Shown: positions 31,980 to 39,857 of the stretch, piece by piece | Position numbering within the stretch: position 1 is the first letter of the stretch | Layout: the number at the start of each line of letters is the position of its first letter | Assembly: GCA_903904855.1 (NCBI GenBank) | Contig: CAIVEH010000165.1 | Coordinates: forward strand, 1 to 39,857 | Source of the DNA: an uncultured Bacteroidota bacterium | GTDB taxonomy: Bacteria; Bacteroidota; Bacteroidia; Chitinophagales; Chitinophagaceae | Length of the DNA stretch: 39,857 nucleotides | Reading direction: 5' to 3' | Translations under genes and position numbers: made by a program | The notes under the pieces: generated by a model | What the model saw: only the letters and a program-made list of their open reading frames with translations | Told to the model about the DNA's origin: nothing | The model's database searches: none

Positions 31980-32049
31980 TCTTCAGAAAAAACACTCGCC
32001 GATCACTAAGTTAAATAATGCCAAATATAATTTCTAAATAAAAAAGACA

Positions 32050-32238
32050 ATGACAAACACAACACAATTAAAAGGGAACTGGAATGAGACAAAAGGCAAG
32101 TTGAAACAAAAATTCGCTATGCTTACTGAGAATGATCTGCTGCTGGTAGAAGGTAAGCAGGATGAGCTTTTGGGCAGACTGCAACTTAAGCTAGGAAAAT
32201 CCAAAGAAGATATCCATAAAATCATTGCCGATTTATAA
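32050..32238 (+). CDS. CsbD-family small stress protein
   Basis: 62 residues. The CsbD pattern is clear: QLKGNWNETKGKLKQKFAML, TENDLLLVEGKQDELLGRLQ and KLGKSKEDIHKII. CsbD proteins are small helical proteins induced in general stress in Bacillus and many other bacteria; their action is unknown. It probably shares the transcript from promoter G. Confidence 0.93.
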   Translation: MTNTTQLKGNWNETKGKLKQKFAMLTENDLLLVEGKQDELLGRLQLKLGKSKEDIHKIIADL

Positions 32239-32287
32239 TTATCGGTTATTGCAGCACTCATTTTTTTTAAACATTCAAAAAACAAAA

Positions 32288-32716
32288 ATGAAAAAATCAA
32301 TCATAATTCTCGCTGTTCTCGGACTGACCACGAACACGATAATGGTAAGCTGTGATTCGCCTGCCAAAAAGGTAGAAAACGCCCAGGAAAACGTAGATGC
32401 CTCTAATAAGCAACTCGATCAGGCAAATCAGGATTACCAGAATGACATAAATAATTACAAAAAAGAAACGGCAGCTAAAATTGCTGCCAATGAAAAAAGC
32501 CTGGCCGATTTCAAAGCGAGAATTAAGGATCAGAAAGCTGATGCAAAGAAGGATTACGAAAAGAAAGTGGCTGACCTGGAAAAGAAAAATTCTGACATGA
32601 AAAAGCAGATGGATGACTACAAAGCTGAAGGAAAGGATAAATGGGAGACATTTAAAACCGATTTCAACCACAGCATGGATGACCTGGGACAATCTTTGAA
32701 AGACCTGGCAAAATAG
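32288..32716 (+). CDS. coiled-coil lipoprotein
   Basis: 142 residues from the ATG at 32288, which opens the lipoprotein signal (KKSIIILAVLGLTTNTIMVS, Cys after it). The mature part is one long Lys/Asp/Ala-rich coiled coil (EKKVADLEKKNSDMKKQMDD). No enzyme motif. It could act as a periplasmic spacer or LEA-like protective protein; that is inference. It is 49 bases after the CsbD gene. Confidence 0.82.
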   Translation: MKKSIIILAVLGLTTNTIMVSCDSPAKKVENAQENVDASNKQLDQANQDYQNDINNYKKETAAKIAANEKSLADFKARIKDQKADAKKDYEKKVADLEKKNSDMKKQMDDYKAEGKDKWETFKTDFNHSMDDLGQSLKDLAK

Positions 32717-32777
32717 CCTTTTTGTCAGGCACTCTGTTGTACTATACTTTCTGATTTTAAAATGCCAGCATCGATTT

Positions 32778-33431
32778 ATGAGAACTTCAAGCTTTCTTTT
32801 AATTGCAATTGTAATCTTTGTCTGTAGTGCTGAGGCTCAATCTCCTATAATGGACAAGGATGATCTACGTGAGCAATTGCAATATGGATACAAGGTAGGC
32901 ACTAATTATGCTGGCATTGTTGATTTCAAAGGTGAATCGTTTTCAGCAAAGCCGGTCTTTGGTATACTTTCGGGAATCTTTGCAGCAATTCCAATTTCAA
33001 AATTCTTCGGGATACAGCCAGAGGCTTTATTTTCTCAGAAAGGATTCAGGGGGGAGGGGTACACTTCAGGATATTATTTTGAATTAAAGAGGACTGCCAG
33101 CTATCTTGACCTCCCTGTTTACTTCTTGTATAAGCCATATAAGTTTCTATCTGTAATGATAGGTCCGGAATTCAGTCTGCTTATTCAGCAGGATGATAAA
33201 TTTAGAGCCATCACTGATGTCAGGCTGCTTAAAGATCAATTCTATAACGATAAGATAAGAAAAAGCAATTTCAGCTTAACAGGTGGCTTGGATTTTTATC
33301 TGAATAGAATTGAACTTGGTGCAAAAGCTGGAATCGACTTGCAGAATAATAATGGATCTGCAAATTCAACTCCAATGTACTACAGAAATATCTGGTGTCA
33401 GGCTACTATAGGTTACAGAGTGCATTTGTAG
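32778..33431 (+). CDS. PorT-like outer-membrane beta-barrel protein
   Basis: 217 residues. Signal peptide about 1-20. The barrel pattern fits the PorT/outer-membrane-beta-barrel family: YGYKVGTNYAGI, FFGIQPEALFSQKGFRGEGY, SYLDLPVYFLYKPY, LSVMIGPEFSLLIQ and the terminal ATIGYRVHL. Function unknown; such proteins are structural or porin-like. No sign of a fused domain. Confidence 0.88.
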   Translation: MRTSSFLLIAIVIFVCSAEAQSPIMDKDDLREQLQYGYKVGTNYAGIVDFKGESFSAKPVFGILSGIFAAIPISKFFGIQPEALFSQKGFRGEGYTSGYYFELKRTASYLDLPVYFLYKPYKFLSVMIGPEFSLLIQQDDKFRAITDVRLLKDQFYNDKIRKSNFSLTGGLDFYLNRIELGAKAGIDLQNNNGSANSTPMYYRNIWCQATIGYRVHL

Positions 33432-33527
33432 GTAGCAAAATTTCCACCTGCTTTTATTAGGGTTAGCTGTTGAAGTATACGTTAACATCATTAAGTATTA
33501 TTTCCTCTCACAATTTAATTAAACAAA

Positions 33528-34094
33528 ATGAAAAATATCAAAACTGCACTCACGCTGACACTTTTAGTGACAGGACTTAATCTTGCAGCACAGGAGAAAG
33601 TACATCATGAAGAATATGGCAACACCCTCAACCTGGGTGTGGGCCTGGGTTATTATGGATATGTTGGTCATACCACACCTGTGATACACGCTGATTATGA
33701 AATTGCAGTAAGCAGGTATTTTACGCTCGCTCCATTTCTTGCTTATTATTCTTACACAGATTATAACAATTGGGGAGATCCGCAAAACCCGTACCGGGAT
33801 TATCAGTATCGCGAAACGGTGATACCTATGGGTGTAAAGGCTTCGTATTATTTCGACAATCTCGTCGGTGCAGCTCCAAGTTGGGATTTTTATCTCGCAG
33901 GTTCATTGGGTTTTGCACTCATAAGCACTACCTGGCCCGATGGTTATGGCGGCAGCACTATACTTAAAAGTGGCCCAAGCCCCTTATTCCTCGCTCTCCA
34001 TATTGGAACAGAATACCACATGACTAAAAAGGCTGGTTTATTCCTTGACCTTTCTACAGGAGTATCCACCTTCGGATTAGCAGTTCACTTTTAA
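33528..34094 (+). CDS. outer-membrane beta-barrel protein, OmpW/porin-like size
   Basis: 188 residues. Signal peptide about 1-21 (LTLTLLVTGLNLAAQ). Strands are rich in aromatic residues: LNLGVGLGYYGYVG, YFTLAPFLAYYSYTDYNNWG, VIPMGVKASYYFDN and the terminal VSTFGLAVHF ending in Phe, typical of barrel proteins. Function unknown. A 96-base gap separates it from the previous barrel gene, and a small membrane protein follows after 27 bases. Confidence 0.85.
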   Translation: MKNIKTALTLTLLVTGLNLAAQEKVHHEEYGNTLNLGVGLGYYGYVGHTTPVIHADYEIAVSRYFTLAPFLAYYSYTDYNNWGDPQNPYRDYQYRETVIPMGVKASYYFDNLVGAAPSWDFYLAGSLGFALISTTWPDGYGGSTILKSGPSPLFLALHIGTEYHMTKKAGLFLDLSTGVSTFGLAVHF

Positions 34095-34121
34095 AAATTC
34101 ACTTTTATTAAAACTATACAA

Positions 34122-34277
34122 ATGAGCAATCTACTTTATTTAATTGCAGTTATTCTCATCATCGGATGGTTAGTTGGGTTTATTGGTTTTGGCGCAGGCG
34201 GGCTGATCCATATTTTATTGGTGATAGCAATTATTGCTATACTAATTAGGATAATTCAGGGGAGAAGTGTTTTATGA
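34122..34277 (+). CDS. lmo0937-family small membrane protein
   Basis: 51 residues with two hydrophobic spans separated by GFGAGG: LLYLIAVILIIGWLVGFIGF and IHILLVIAIIAILIRII, ending QGRSVL. This is the pattern of the lmo0937/DUF5670 family of small stress-associated membrane proteins. It is preceded by the barrel gene by 27 bases. Confidence 0.85.
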   Translation: MSNLLYLIAVILIIGWLVGFIGFGAGGLIHILLVIAIIAILIRIIQGRSVL

Positions 34278-34325
34278 AATTTACCATAGCAAATTGAATT
34301 TTTATAAACAGAAAAACATTTTTTT

Positions 34326-34670
34326 ATGGAAAATCCGGATATAGCAGCAGCAGAGGTGAAACTGTCTTTTTATGAATTGGAAAAATCTGCCCATGCTGCT
34401 AAAGATCAGCTTAGAAGATTTTTAAAAGGACTTTCAAAAGTTCAGATGATTGCTGAAATAAAACGGCTTCAATTATCTGATCTATGCCTGAATATCTTTT
34501 GCGAAGCGCAGATATTGGATGCCCAGGATTGTGAGATATGTATGGCAGTTCAGGAGATCAGAAAAGAAATGGAGGCTTTGGAAGCGAGGCAGGCTTCCTA
34601 TTCGCCTACGCTGTATTATTATTCAAAAAATGAACTCCGTACTTCTTATCTGTATCAGGATTTCGATTAA
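34326..34670 (+). CDS. soluble helical hypothetical protein
   Basis: 114 residues, mostly helical (AEVKLSFYELEKSAHAAKDQ, LSKVQMIAEIKRLQLSDLC), with three cysteines in the middle (LCLNIFCEAQ, DCEICMA) and a Tyr-rich tail (LYYYSKNELRTSYLYQDF). Family not recognised. 29 bases before the decarboxylase gene. Confidence 0.62.
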   Translation: MENPDIAAAEVKLSFYELEKSAHAAKDQLRRFLKGLSKVQMIAEIKRLQLSDLCLNIFCEAQILDAQDCEICMAVQEIRKEMEALEARQASYSPTLYYYSKNELRTSYLYQDFD

Positions 34671-34698
34671 TTTCTACCATCAAAAACAGAAGTAAAAC

Positions 34699-35850
34699 AT
34701 GAAAGTACCTGTTGTAAAGAAATATCACCCTGTCGTTAATGATCTTGTGGAACTTGTAGACAAATATGGCTGGAAGGCAGATTTCGAGAAAGCTATTAAA
34801 AAAGCCGCTGGTTATAAATTGCCTTTTTTAGATAAGGTTAATAATCTGGATCAATACCTCCAATGGATCAATGAATTCCTTTATTGGGTACCCATCGAAA
34901 CAGCTTCCGGAGACAATATTGATGACCACCTCAGCGCATTCTATTTTATTGCCGACCAGGAGCCTGTACTGTCTCTTCAGAATAAAGTGTCACCACACGA
35001 TAAAATGGATAAGCTGACTCCTTTTTCTGAATGGTTGGTGCGGTATGCCGATGCCATAGGCTTGTTTCTCGATACTCCTGAGTCACTTACTGAGCTGTCT
35101 GAACAAAGTTTTTATGATTCTCCCTATTACAATATGCATGAGTATCAGAGGCCCCGTGGCGGATGGAAATCATTTAACCAGATCTTTGCGCGTAACTTTA
35201 AACCTGGGTATAGGCCGGTGGCAGCTATCAGCGATAATACAGTTATTATTATGCCTGCCGATTCCACTTTCGCAGGTCAATGGGAAATAAGAAACGACTC
35301 ACGGGTAACCGTAAAAAATATCAACTGGCACATTAGCGAGCTGCTCGAAGGAAGCCCTTACAAAGATCGCTTCGATGGAGGTTTGTTTATGCACTCTTTC
35401 CTCGGGCCTGCCGACTATCATCGTCAGCATGCACCTGTTGCAGGAAAAGTATTGGAAGCACGGGTTATTCAAGGTCAGGTATATCAGGAGGTTTTGCTTA
35501 AGCCAGAAGAGCATAACCCGGCAAAGCACACTTTAAAACGTAAAAGAAGTTACGATGCAAAAGATAATCTGGGATACCAGTTTGCCCAGACCAGAGGTCT
35601 TATTGTACTTGATTCATCAATAGGTCTGGTCGCCATAATGCCTATAGGCATGTGCCAGGTGTCTTCGGTAATAGTTACTGCTGAGGTTGGCGTTTCGCTC
35701 CGCAAAGGTGAAGAATTATCGTATTTCCAGTTTGGTGGTTCAGATATAATCTTACTATTTGAATCCTCGGCCAACATCTGTTTCACTGCATTCCCGGGTT
35801 CGCATTATAAGGTAGGAAATAAAATTGCCGACGCATATCCGGTTTTATAA
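34699..35850 (+). CDS. PSDC/phosphatidylserine-decarboxylase-type pyruvoyl enzyme
   Basis: 383 residues. Residues about 5-130 fit the PSDC-associated domain found before some decarboxylases (LVELVDKYGWKADFEKAI, INEFLYWVPIETASG). The PSD catalytic region follows: RGGWKSFNQIFARNFKPGYR, MPADSTFAGQW, FLGPADYHRQHAPVAGKV, MPIGMCQVSSV, and GEELSYFQFGGSDIILLF. Gly346-Gly347-Ser348 is the expected self-cleavage site that forms the pyruvoyl group. No membrane span is seen. PSDC-PSD fusions include PsiD-type L-tryptophan decarboxylases as well as lipid enzymes, so the substrate may be an amino acid instead of phosphatidylserine. Confidence 0.9.
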   Translation: MKVPVVKKYHPVVNDLVELVDKYGWKADFEKAIKKAAGYKLPFLDKVNNLDQYLQWINEFLYWVPIETASGDNIDDHLSAFYFIADQEPVLSLQNKVSPHDKMDKLTPFSEWLVRYADAIGLFLDTPESLTELSEQSFYDSPYYNMHEYQRPRGGWKSFNQIFARNFKPGYRPVAAISDNTVIIMPADSTFAGQWEIRNDSRVTVKNINWHISELLEGSPYKDRFDGGLFMHSFLGPADYHRQHAPVAGKVLEARVIQGQVYQEVLLKPEEHNPAKHTLKRKRSYDAKDNLGYQFAQTRGLIVLDSSIGLVAIMPIGMCQVSSVIVTAEVGVSLRKGEELSYFQFGGSDIILLFESSANICFTAFPGSHYKVGNKIADAYPVL

Positions 35851-35901
35851 TAGATAAGCTGTATGTAAATACTGCAAAAAATCAATTAAACATCTTGTAT
35901 C

Positions 35902-36696
35902 ATGCCGTTGCAGAAAATCAGATTAGTAGCCTACCAATTGGGTGAGCGAATTCATCTGAAAGATTTTAAAGCTAATTCAAGATACCTTGTTTGCTCTGCT
36001 TCTTCAACCGAAATATTCATTAAGAAGGGGCTTACTTCATATATCTCTGTTCAGAATTCGGGTGAGGTGGCTTTCTCCGACTGTGATGAAAATACTATCA
36101 GTGAGTTTATGACATTTGTATTGCCATTTGTTGTTCTTCCTGTTGCTTCGGGTAAAGAATACAAAGAAGATTTTGTTATCGAAGTTGTGCCAGGCGGTCA
36201 ACTGATTTTCGGTTACAACTCCATCCTCGTGCCTGAAATAAATGAAGATGTCATAAAAATTGCATTACTCAATGTCAGTCAGTCTGTAGTGCTTGATTAT
36301 TTTACTGAGTTATCGCAGTATCTCCTGTTCGAAACTGCCAGGTATACTCAGGAACTTGAATTAAGAGGCCGCCTGAGTATTTCCCGAAATAGGCTGATGA
36401 AATTCATTGGTAAGGCACTCAATACCCACAACAGGATTGTTGATAACCTCTATTTTATTGATGCTCCTGATACTGTTTGGGATAATCAATATCTCTCGCA
36501 AATCAATCGTGGCCTTTCCCGTACATTCAAGCTAAAAACCCGTTTCCGCGAAGTTGAATATACTTTGAAAATTATAGATAATAATCTCAGCATTTTTGCC
36601 CAGCTTATTCAGCATATCGAAAGCAAAAAACTGGATGTGATCATAATTATTCTGATCCTTTTTGAGATTGCCAATGCACTCATCGGTAAGCATTGA
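35902..36696 (+). CDS. RMD1/YagE-family (DUF155) protein
   Basis: 264 residues. The family pattern is visible: IFIKKGLTSYISVQNSGEVA at the start, IKIALLNVSQSVVLDYFTEL, LRGRLSISRNRLMKFIGKAL, NTHNRIVDNLYFIDAPDTVW, and a C-terminal hydrophobic span (LDVIIIILILFEIANALI). Yeast RMD1 and its relatives act in mitochondrial or meiotic functions; the bacterial role is unknown. 51 bases after the decarboxylase gene. Confidence 0.82.
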   Translation: MPLQKIRLVAYQLGERIHLKDFKANSRYLVCSASSTEIFIKKGLTSYISVQNSGEVAFSDCDENTISEFMTFVLPFVVLPVASGKEYKEDFVIEVVPGGQLIFGYNSILVPEINEDVIKIALLNVSQSVVLDYFTELSQYLLFETARYTQELELRGRLSISRNRLMKFIGKALNTHNRIVDNLYFIDAPDTVWDNQYLSQINRGLSRTFKLKTRFREVEYTLKIIDNNLSIFAQLIQHIESKKLDVIIIILILFEIANALIGKH

Positions 36697-36805
36697 TAAT
36701 CTTTTTACAAGCATAGATATTCACTATGGAGCCAAATAATATTGATTAACTATGAAAATATTATCAAAGGCACTTACACTGAATTAACTCAATCGAATCT
36801 ATAAT

Positions 36806-37675
36806 ATGATCCCTAAAGGAAAATTGCTAATTATTGGTGGTCACGAAGACAAAGGGCCTGTGCCCGGCGAGAACCTGAATATTGACCACAAAAGAAAGCC
36901 AAAGACCCGTTTCGAGATTTTAGGTTCTCTTATTCCTCAGGCATCCCGGGGGCATCAGATTATTGAAATCATTGCTTCTGCATCCTCTATCCCTTTGGAG
37001 ATGGAGGAGATTTATATAAAATCCTACAAGGATGAAGGGTTCACTCACGTTGGTTTTATAAATGTAGAAAATGAACAGGACACACATAATCCCGATTCAT
37101 TAAAGCGCATTCAGAATGCTCATGCTGTTTTCTTCACAGGTGGCGATCAGGTTAGACTTCTGACTTTATTGGGTAAAACAGAATTACTTCAGGCAGTAAT
37201 CAGGAAGTATAATTCCGATACAAATTTTATTGTTGCAGGCACCAGTGCTGGTGCTATGGCCTTACCTGAAACAATTATAGCCAGTGGTATAATTGGCGCT
37301 GCATTGTACAAAGAAGATTTACATATAGCTGCTGGATTTGGGTTAATACAGAATGTAATTATCGATACTCATTTTATACGGCGGGGACGGTTCGCCAGGT
37401 TGGCACATGCAGTTACTATAATCCCTTCCTGCCTGGGTATCGGTCTGGAGGAAAATACTGCTGTATTAATTACCGGAGGTAATCACGCCGCGTGTCTTGG
37501 ATCCGGAATGGTGGTCATTATTGATGGAAGTAAAATTGGTATTACTAACATAGATACAGCCAGAGATAGTATCCCCGTGGTAGTAGAAAATTTAGTGGTA
37601 AGTATTCTTGCTGAGGGAAGCAGTTACGACATCATTGAAAGAAAATTTTATCTTAATAAGGCTAAAAATGTTTAG
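36806..37675 (+). CDS. cphB: cyanophycinase-like serine peptidase (family S51)
   Basis: 289 residues, full length. The start KGKLLIIGGHEDKGP fits the family; AVFFTGGDQVRLL and the nucleophile block GTSAGAMA (Ser147) are S51 hallmarks, as are IDTHFIRRGRFARLAHAV and the LGIGLEENTAVL motif. Cyanophycinase cleaves cyanophycin to Asp-Arg dipeptides. No cyanophycin synthetase lies in this window, so the substrate may be another beta-aspartyl or dipeptide bond. Its stop overlaps the next gene's start by 8 bases, implying coupling. Confidence 0.92.
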   Translation: MIPKGKLLIIGGHEDKGPVPGENLNIDHKRKPKTRFEILGSLIPQASRGHQIIEIIASASSIPLEMEEIYIKSYKDEGFTHVGFINVENEQDTHNPDSLKRIQNAHAVFFTGGDQVRLLTLLGKTELLQAVIRKYNSDTNFIVAGTSAGAMALPETIIASGIIGAALYKEDLHIAAGFGLIQNVIIDTHFIRRGRFARLAHAVTIIPSCLGIGLEENTAVLITGGNHAACLGSGMVVIIDGSKIGITNIDTARDSIPVVVENLVVSILAEGSSYDIIERKFYLNKAKNV

Positions 37676-38399
37676 GCTATCTACTCTTCAGAACATTTTG
37701 GTCTTATTCTTTGTAACTGGATTACTCAGCAGTTGTGAAATGATGAAGCAGAGTTCAAAATTCAACTTCAACGACGGATTATACCATACCGGCAGGTTTT
37801 CAAAACAAAAAGTTTATGTCCTTTCAATTGATGACGATACCTTATCGGTATTCCCGGTTATTCAATATGGCGACTCCTCTGCCGTGCTCACGAAGCAAAG
37901 GGTAAACTATATTGCATGTCAGAATAAGTTTAAGGACAATAAAGTCAGTCATACTTTCTACCGGCCTTCTCTTGATCTGGATTTTATGACCATACCCCTT
38001 AAATACAGGTTTCCAGCCGGCCAGCTACCCAATACATTAACCACCAATTTTAATGGGGCATTCTATGCTGGCTACCGTATCGACGAATACAAGCTTAATT
38101 ATAAACACACTCCGCTCAGTACCTATAAGCAGACTATAAAGCATTTAGGCTACAGCGCCGGTTTGTTTACCGGTTTGGGCAGTTCCATCATCAACAATTC
38201 AGTTTTAAAGTCTTTGGCCCCTGTCAATGAATATGATGGAGTCCTGCTTGTCTCAGGCATAGCTGTTAATCTGGCAGTAGAAAAGATATCAATAGGTGTT
38301 GCCCTTGGTACTGATTATCTCATGGACAGGAAACATAGAGATTGGATATATGAAGGCAAGCCCTATTTGGGGTTTACTTTAGGGCTGAATCTGGATTGA
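37668..38399 (+). CDS. lipoprotein of unknown function, coupled to cyanophycinase
   Basis: 243 residues from the ATG at 37668, chosen because it gives a lipoprotein signal directly (NILVLFFVTGLLSSC); an upstream in-frame start would lie wholly inside the cyanophycinase gene. The mature part has beta strands and a possible barrel-like end (PYLGFTLGLNLD, with RDWIYEGKP before it). Family not recognised. The 8-base overlap with the upstream gene suggests both products act together. Confidence 0.78.
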   Translation: MFRLSTLQNILVLFFVTGLLSSCEMMKQSSKFNFNDGLYHTGRFSKQKVYVLSIDDDTLSVFPVIQYGDSSAVLTKQRVNYIACQNKFKDNKVSHTFYRPSLDLDFMTIPLKYRFPAGQLPNTLTTNFNGAFYAGYRIDEYKLNYKHTPLSTYKQTIKHLGYSAGLFTGLGSSIINNSVLKSLAPVNEYDGVLLVSGIAVNLAVEKISIGVALGTDYLMDRKHRDWIYEGKPYLGFTLGLNLD

Positions 38400-38547
38400 T
38401 GAATTTGTTTAATTTGCAATGTATTCGGGATGTTTTTCAAATTTTAGGTTGTAATGCAATTAGTGAGTTTTTTTTTATGTGGCAAATTATTACTCATTTA
38501 GCTACAAATTGCACTTTCTACTTGCAACTTTCTATTTTTGATTTTAA

Positions 38548-39783
38548 ATGGAAAATTCCCTTACCAAAACAAGAATAGAGATAGCCATTCTTTTTCTGTT
38601 GTACCTGATACTACTCCCCAGGGTTTATATGGAGTATGATATGGGTTTCTGGCGTGAATGGGCAGTGTATATTCATCATCATGGGTTGTCGGAGGCTTAT
38701 GCTGTAGGGTCCCCAATTAACTATTTTCCGGTATTTGTTTATTCTCTATATTTTTATGATTTGCTCCAGGGTACTGAGGCTAATATTGTACATAATATTA
38801 ATAATATTAAGATACTGCTCGTTTGTTTCGATTTTTTACCTCTTATAACACTTTGTTGTTTCCGGCAAAAGATATTGTCGTTCAAAATTCCTTATCTGTT
38901 TCTTTTACTTAATGTGGCTTATGTTTTCAACAGTATGGTATGGGGACAGATAGATGCCATTTATACAAACCTGGCTTTTTTGGCAATAGTAGTTGGTATT
39001 GCATACCCTGTTCCGGCAATGCTGCTTTATATACTTGCCATATATACCAAGCCTCAGGCTATTGAGTTTCTGCCAGTAATACTTATTGTAATGGTATACA
39101 GTATCCGGAATCTCAAAACTCTGTTCCTGCTGTTAGTTAGTTCGGGGCTCTTTAAAATGCTACTGTTGCTACCTTTTATGCATGATGGGGGAATAGGCAG
39201 ATTACTGGGTTTTGCAAAAGGATCTATAGGTCTTTATCACAATCTGTCTATATCTGCGTTCAATATCTGGTATCTTATTACCCGGGGCAATCCCTATTTT
39301 ATCAATGATACCGATGTATATTTTTTGTTTTCTTACAGAGTCTGGGGGCTGGCGTTATTTCTATTGGCGATGATATGGGTTTTAGTTCCAATAATTAAAA
39401 AAGTACTGCAACTCAGAAAGGATAAACTTGAATTTGATGAGAACGGTTATCAAATGTTGTTTTTAGGAACCGGGCTACTATGCCTGTTTTTCTTTTATTT
39501 CAACGCCCAAATGCATGAGCGTTATGCGCACCCAATTATTATATTTTTCTTCTTTTATGGGGTAGTATCTAAAAATTTCAAACTTTTCATATTGGCTTCA
39601 GTGCCCTATTTCCTGAGCCTGGATAAAGCTTTTTCATTCCCGGATGGGTATTTACCCATTATTCATTACAAGTTCCTGTTTGCTTCCAAGGTTATTGCTT
39701 TATGGTATACTGCGGTGGTGATTTATGGGAGTTACCTTTGGTATCGGCTTCGAAATATGCAGGAAGAACTATTTATGGGTTAG
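38548..39783 (+). CDS. GT-C-type integral membrane glycosyltransferase
   Basis: 411 residues with about ten hydrophobic spans. An acidic loop after the first span (EYDMGFWREWAVYIHHHGL) matches the GT-C pattern of a catalytic Asp/Glu in the first periplasmic loop; VWGQIDAIYTNL, TKPQAIEFLPVIL and QMHERYAHPIIIFFFF are typical of mannosyltransferase-like families (GT39/GT87 type). It uses a lipid-linked sugar donor to glycosylate a lipid or protein; acceptor unknown. It stands apart from the previous gene by 148 bases and may belong to a different unit beyond the window. Confidence 0.85.
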   Translation: MENSLTKTRIEIAILFLLYLILLPRVYMEYDMGFWREWAVYIHHHGLSEAYAVGSPINYFPVFVYSLYFYDLLQGTEANIVHNINNIKILLVCFDFLPLITLCCFRQKILSFKIPYLFLLLNVAYVFNSMVWGQIDAIYTNLAFLAIVVGIAYPVPAMLLYILAIYTKPQAIEFLPVILIVMVYSIRNLKTLFLLLVSSGLFKMLLLLPFMHDGGIGRLLGFAKGSIGLYHNLSISAFNIWYLITRGNPYFINDTDVYFLFSYRVWGLALFLLAMIWVLVPIIKKVLQLRKDKLEFDENGYQMLFLGTGLLCLFFFYFNAQMHERYAHPIIIFFFFYGVVSKNFKLFILASVPYFLSLDKAFSFPDGYLPIIHYKFLFASKVIALWYTAVVIYGSYLWYRLRNMQEELFMG

Positions 39784-39857
39784 ACATTTTTTTTTCCTTT
39801 GATCAATTTTGGATCCTGCGTAATATTTATATTGGGTCTAAAGTATAGCTCAATTTA
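39784..39857. other. right edge, non-coding
   Basis: A run of T residues follows the glycosyltransferase stop but no hairpin precedes it. I see no further gene in the last 74 bases. Confidence 0.5.

Noticed and set aside
38396-38578. 60-residue open frame between the lipoprotein and glycosyltransferase genes
   Set aside because: Overlaps both neighbours, AT-rich composition with low-complexity residues, and no family; likely chance.

Overview
The window reads as chromosomal DNA of a Bacteroidota bacterium, most likely in the Chitinophagaceae/Sphingobacteriales neighbourhood. The signs are moderate-to-low G+C, promoters of the TAnnTTTG (-7) type with weak Shine-Dalgarno sites, a type IX secretion (T9SS) C-terminal sorting domain, SprB-like Ig-repeat adhesin architecture, DUF5777 and PorT-like barrels, and many small lipoproteins. 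No rRNA, tRNA, CRISPR array, phage or IS element was found.

Layout. 1-2300: minus-strand VOC protein, small membrane protein and a Crp/Fnr regulator. 2462-6750: an AraC-type regulator with a degenerate HMA-like N-terminus, a large PAS hybrid histidine kinase with ten 21-residue coiled-coil repeats, and a single-domain response regulator. 6782-13977: a 1688-residue T9SS adhesin (two ice-binding-like domains, 13 Ig-like repeats) and an OmpA-family barrel protein. 14072-17562: small secreted and membrane proteins, YceI, SHOCT, a His-rich lipoprotein and a pseudo-receiver/Crp fusion. 17611-21700: an eRF1-like protein, type III polyketide synthase, ICMT-like methyltransferase, flavin reductase and ferritin. 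21723-24999: a paralogue of the eRF1-like protein and an MCE/Mla lipid-transport operon. 25045-27270: divergent promoters serving a YXWGXW-like protein and an unknown protein plus alcohol dehydrogenase. 27430-30626: a haem-protein operon (EB_dh-like, CX4CH lipoprotein, DUF5777 barrel, cytochrome c). 30786-38399: stress-type genes (CsbD, coiled-coil lipoprotein, barrels, lmo0937-like, PSDC/PSD-type decarboxylase, RMD1/DUF155, cyanophycinase, lipoprotein). 38548-39783: a GT-C glycosyltransferase.

Unifying observation. Nine promoters in about 29 kb (2462-31626), eight on the plus strand and one on the minus strand, share the arrangement TGTAA-N16-TGTAA-N26-TTTG. This is a direct repeat with exactly 21 bp period placed at a fixed distance from the -7 box (N25 at one site; up to one substitution per half-site at the weakest sites). 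A 21-bp direct repeat next to the promoter is the classical geometry of AraC-family activators, and one of the nine sites lies directly upstream of the AraC-type gene that begins the kinase operon. I infer a clustered, autoregulated envelope/redox stress regulon in which the kinase, response regulator and AraC protein may control the surface adhesin, Mla transport, cytochromes, polyketide and small stress proteins around them. At least four of these promoters (five with the minus-strand one) also carry a GTGAA/TTCAC dyad at the predicted transcription start. The regulon is inferred from sequence pattern only.
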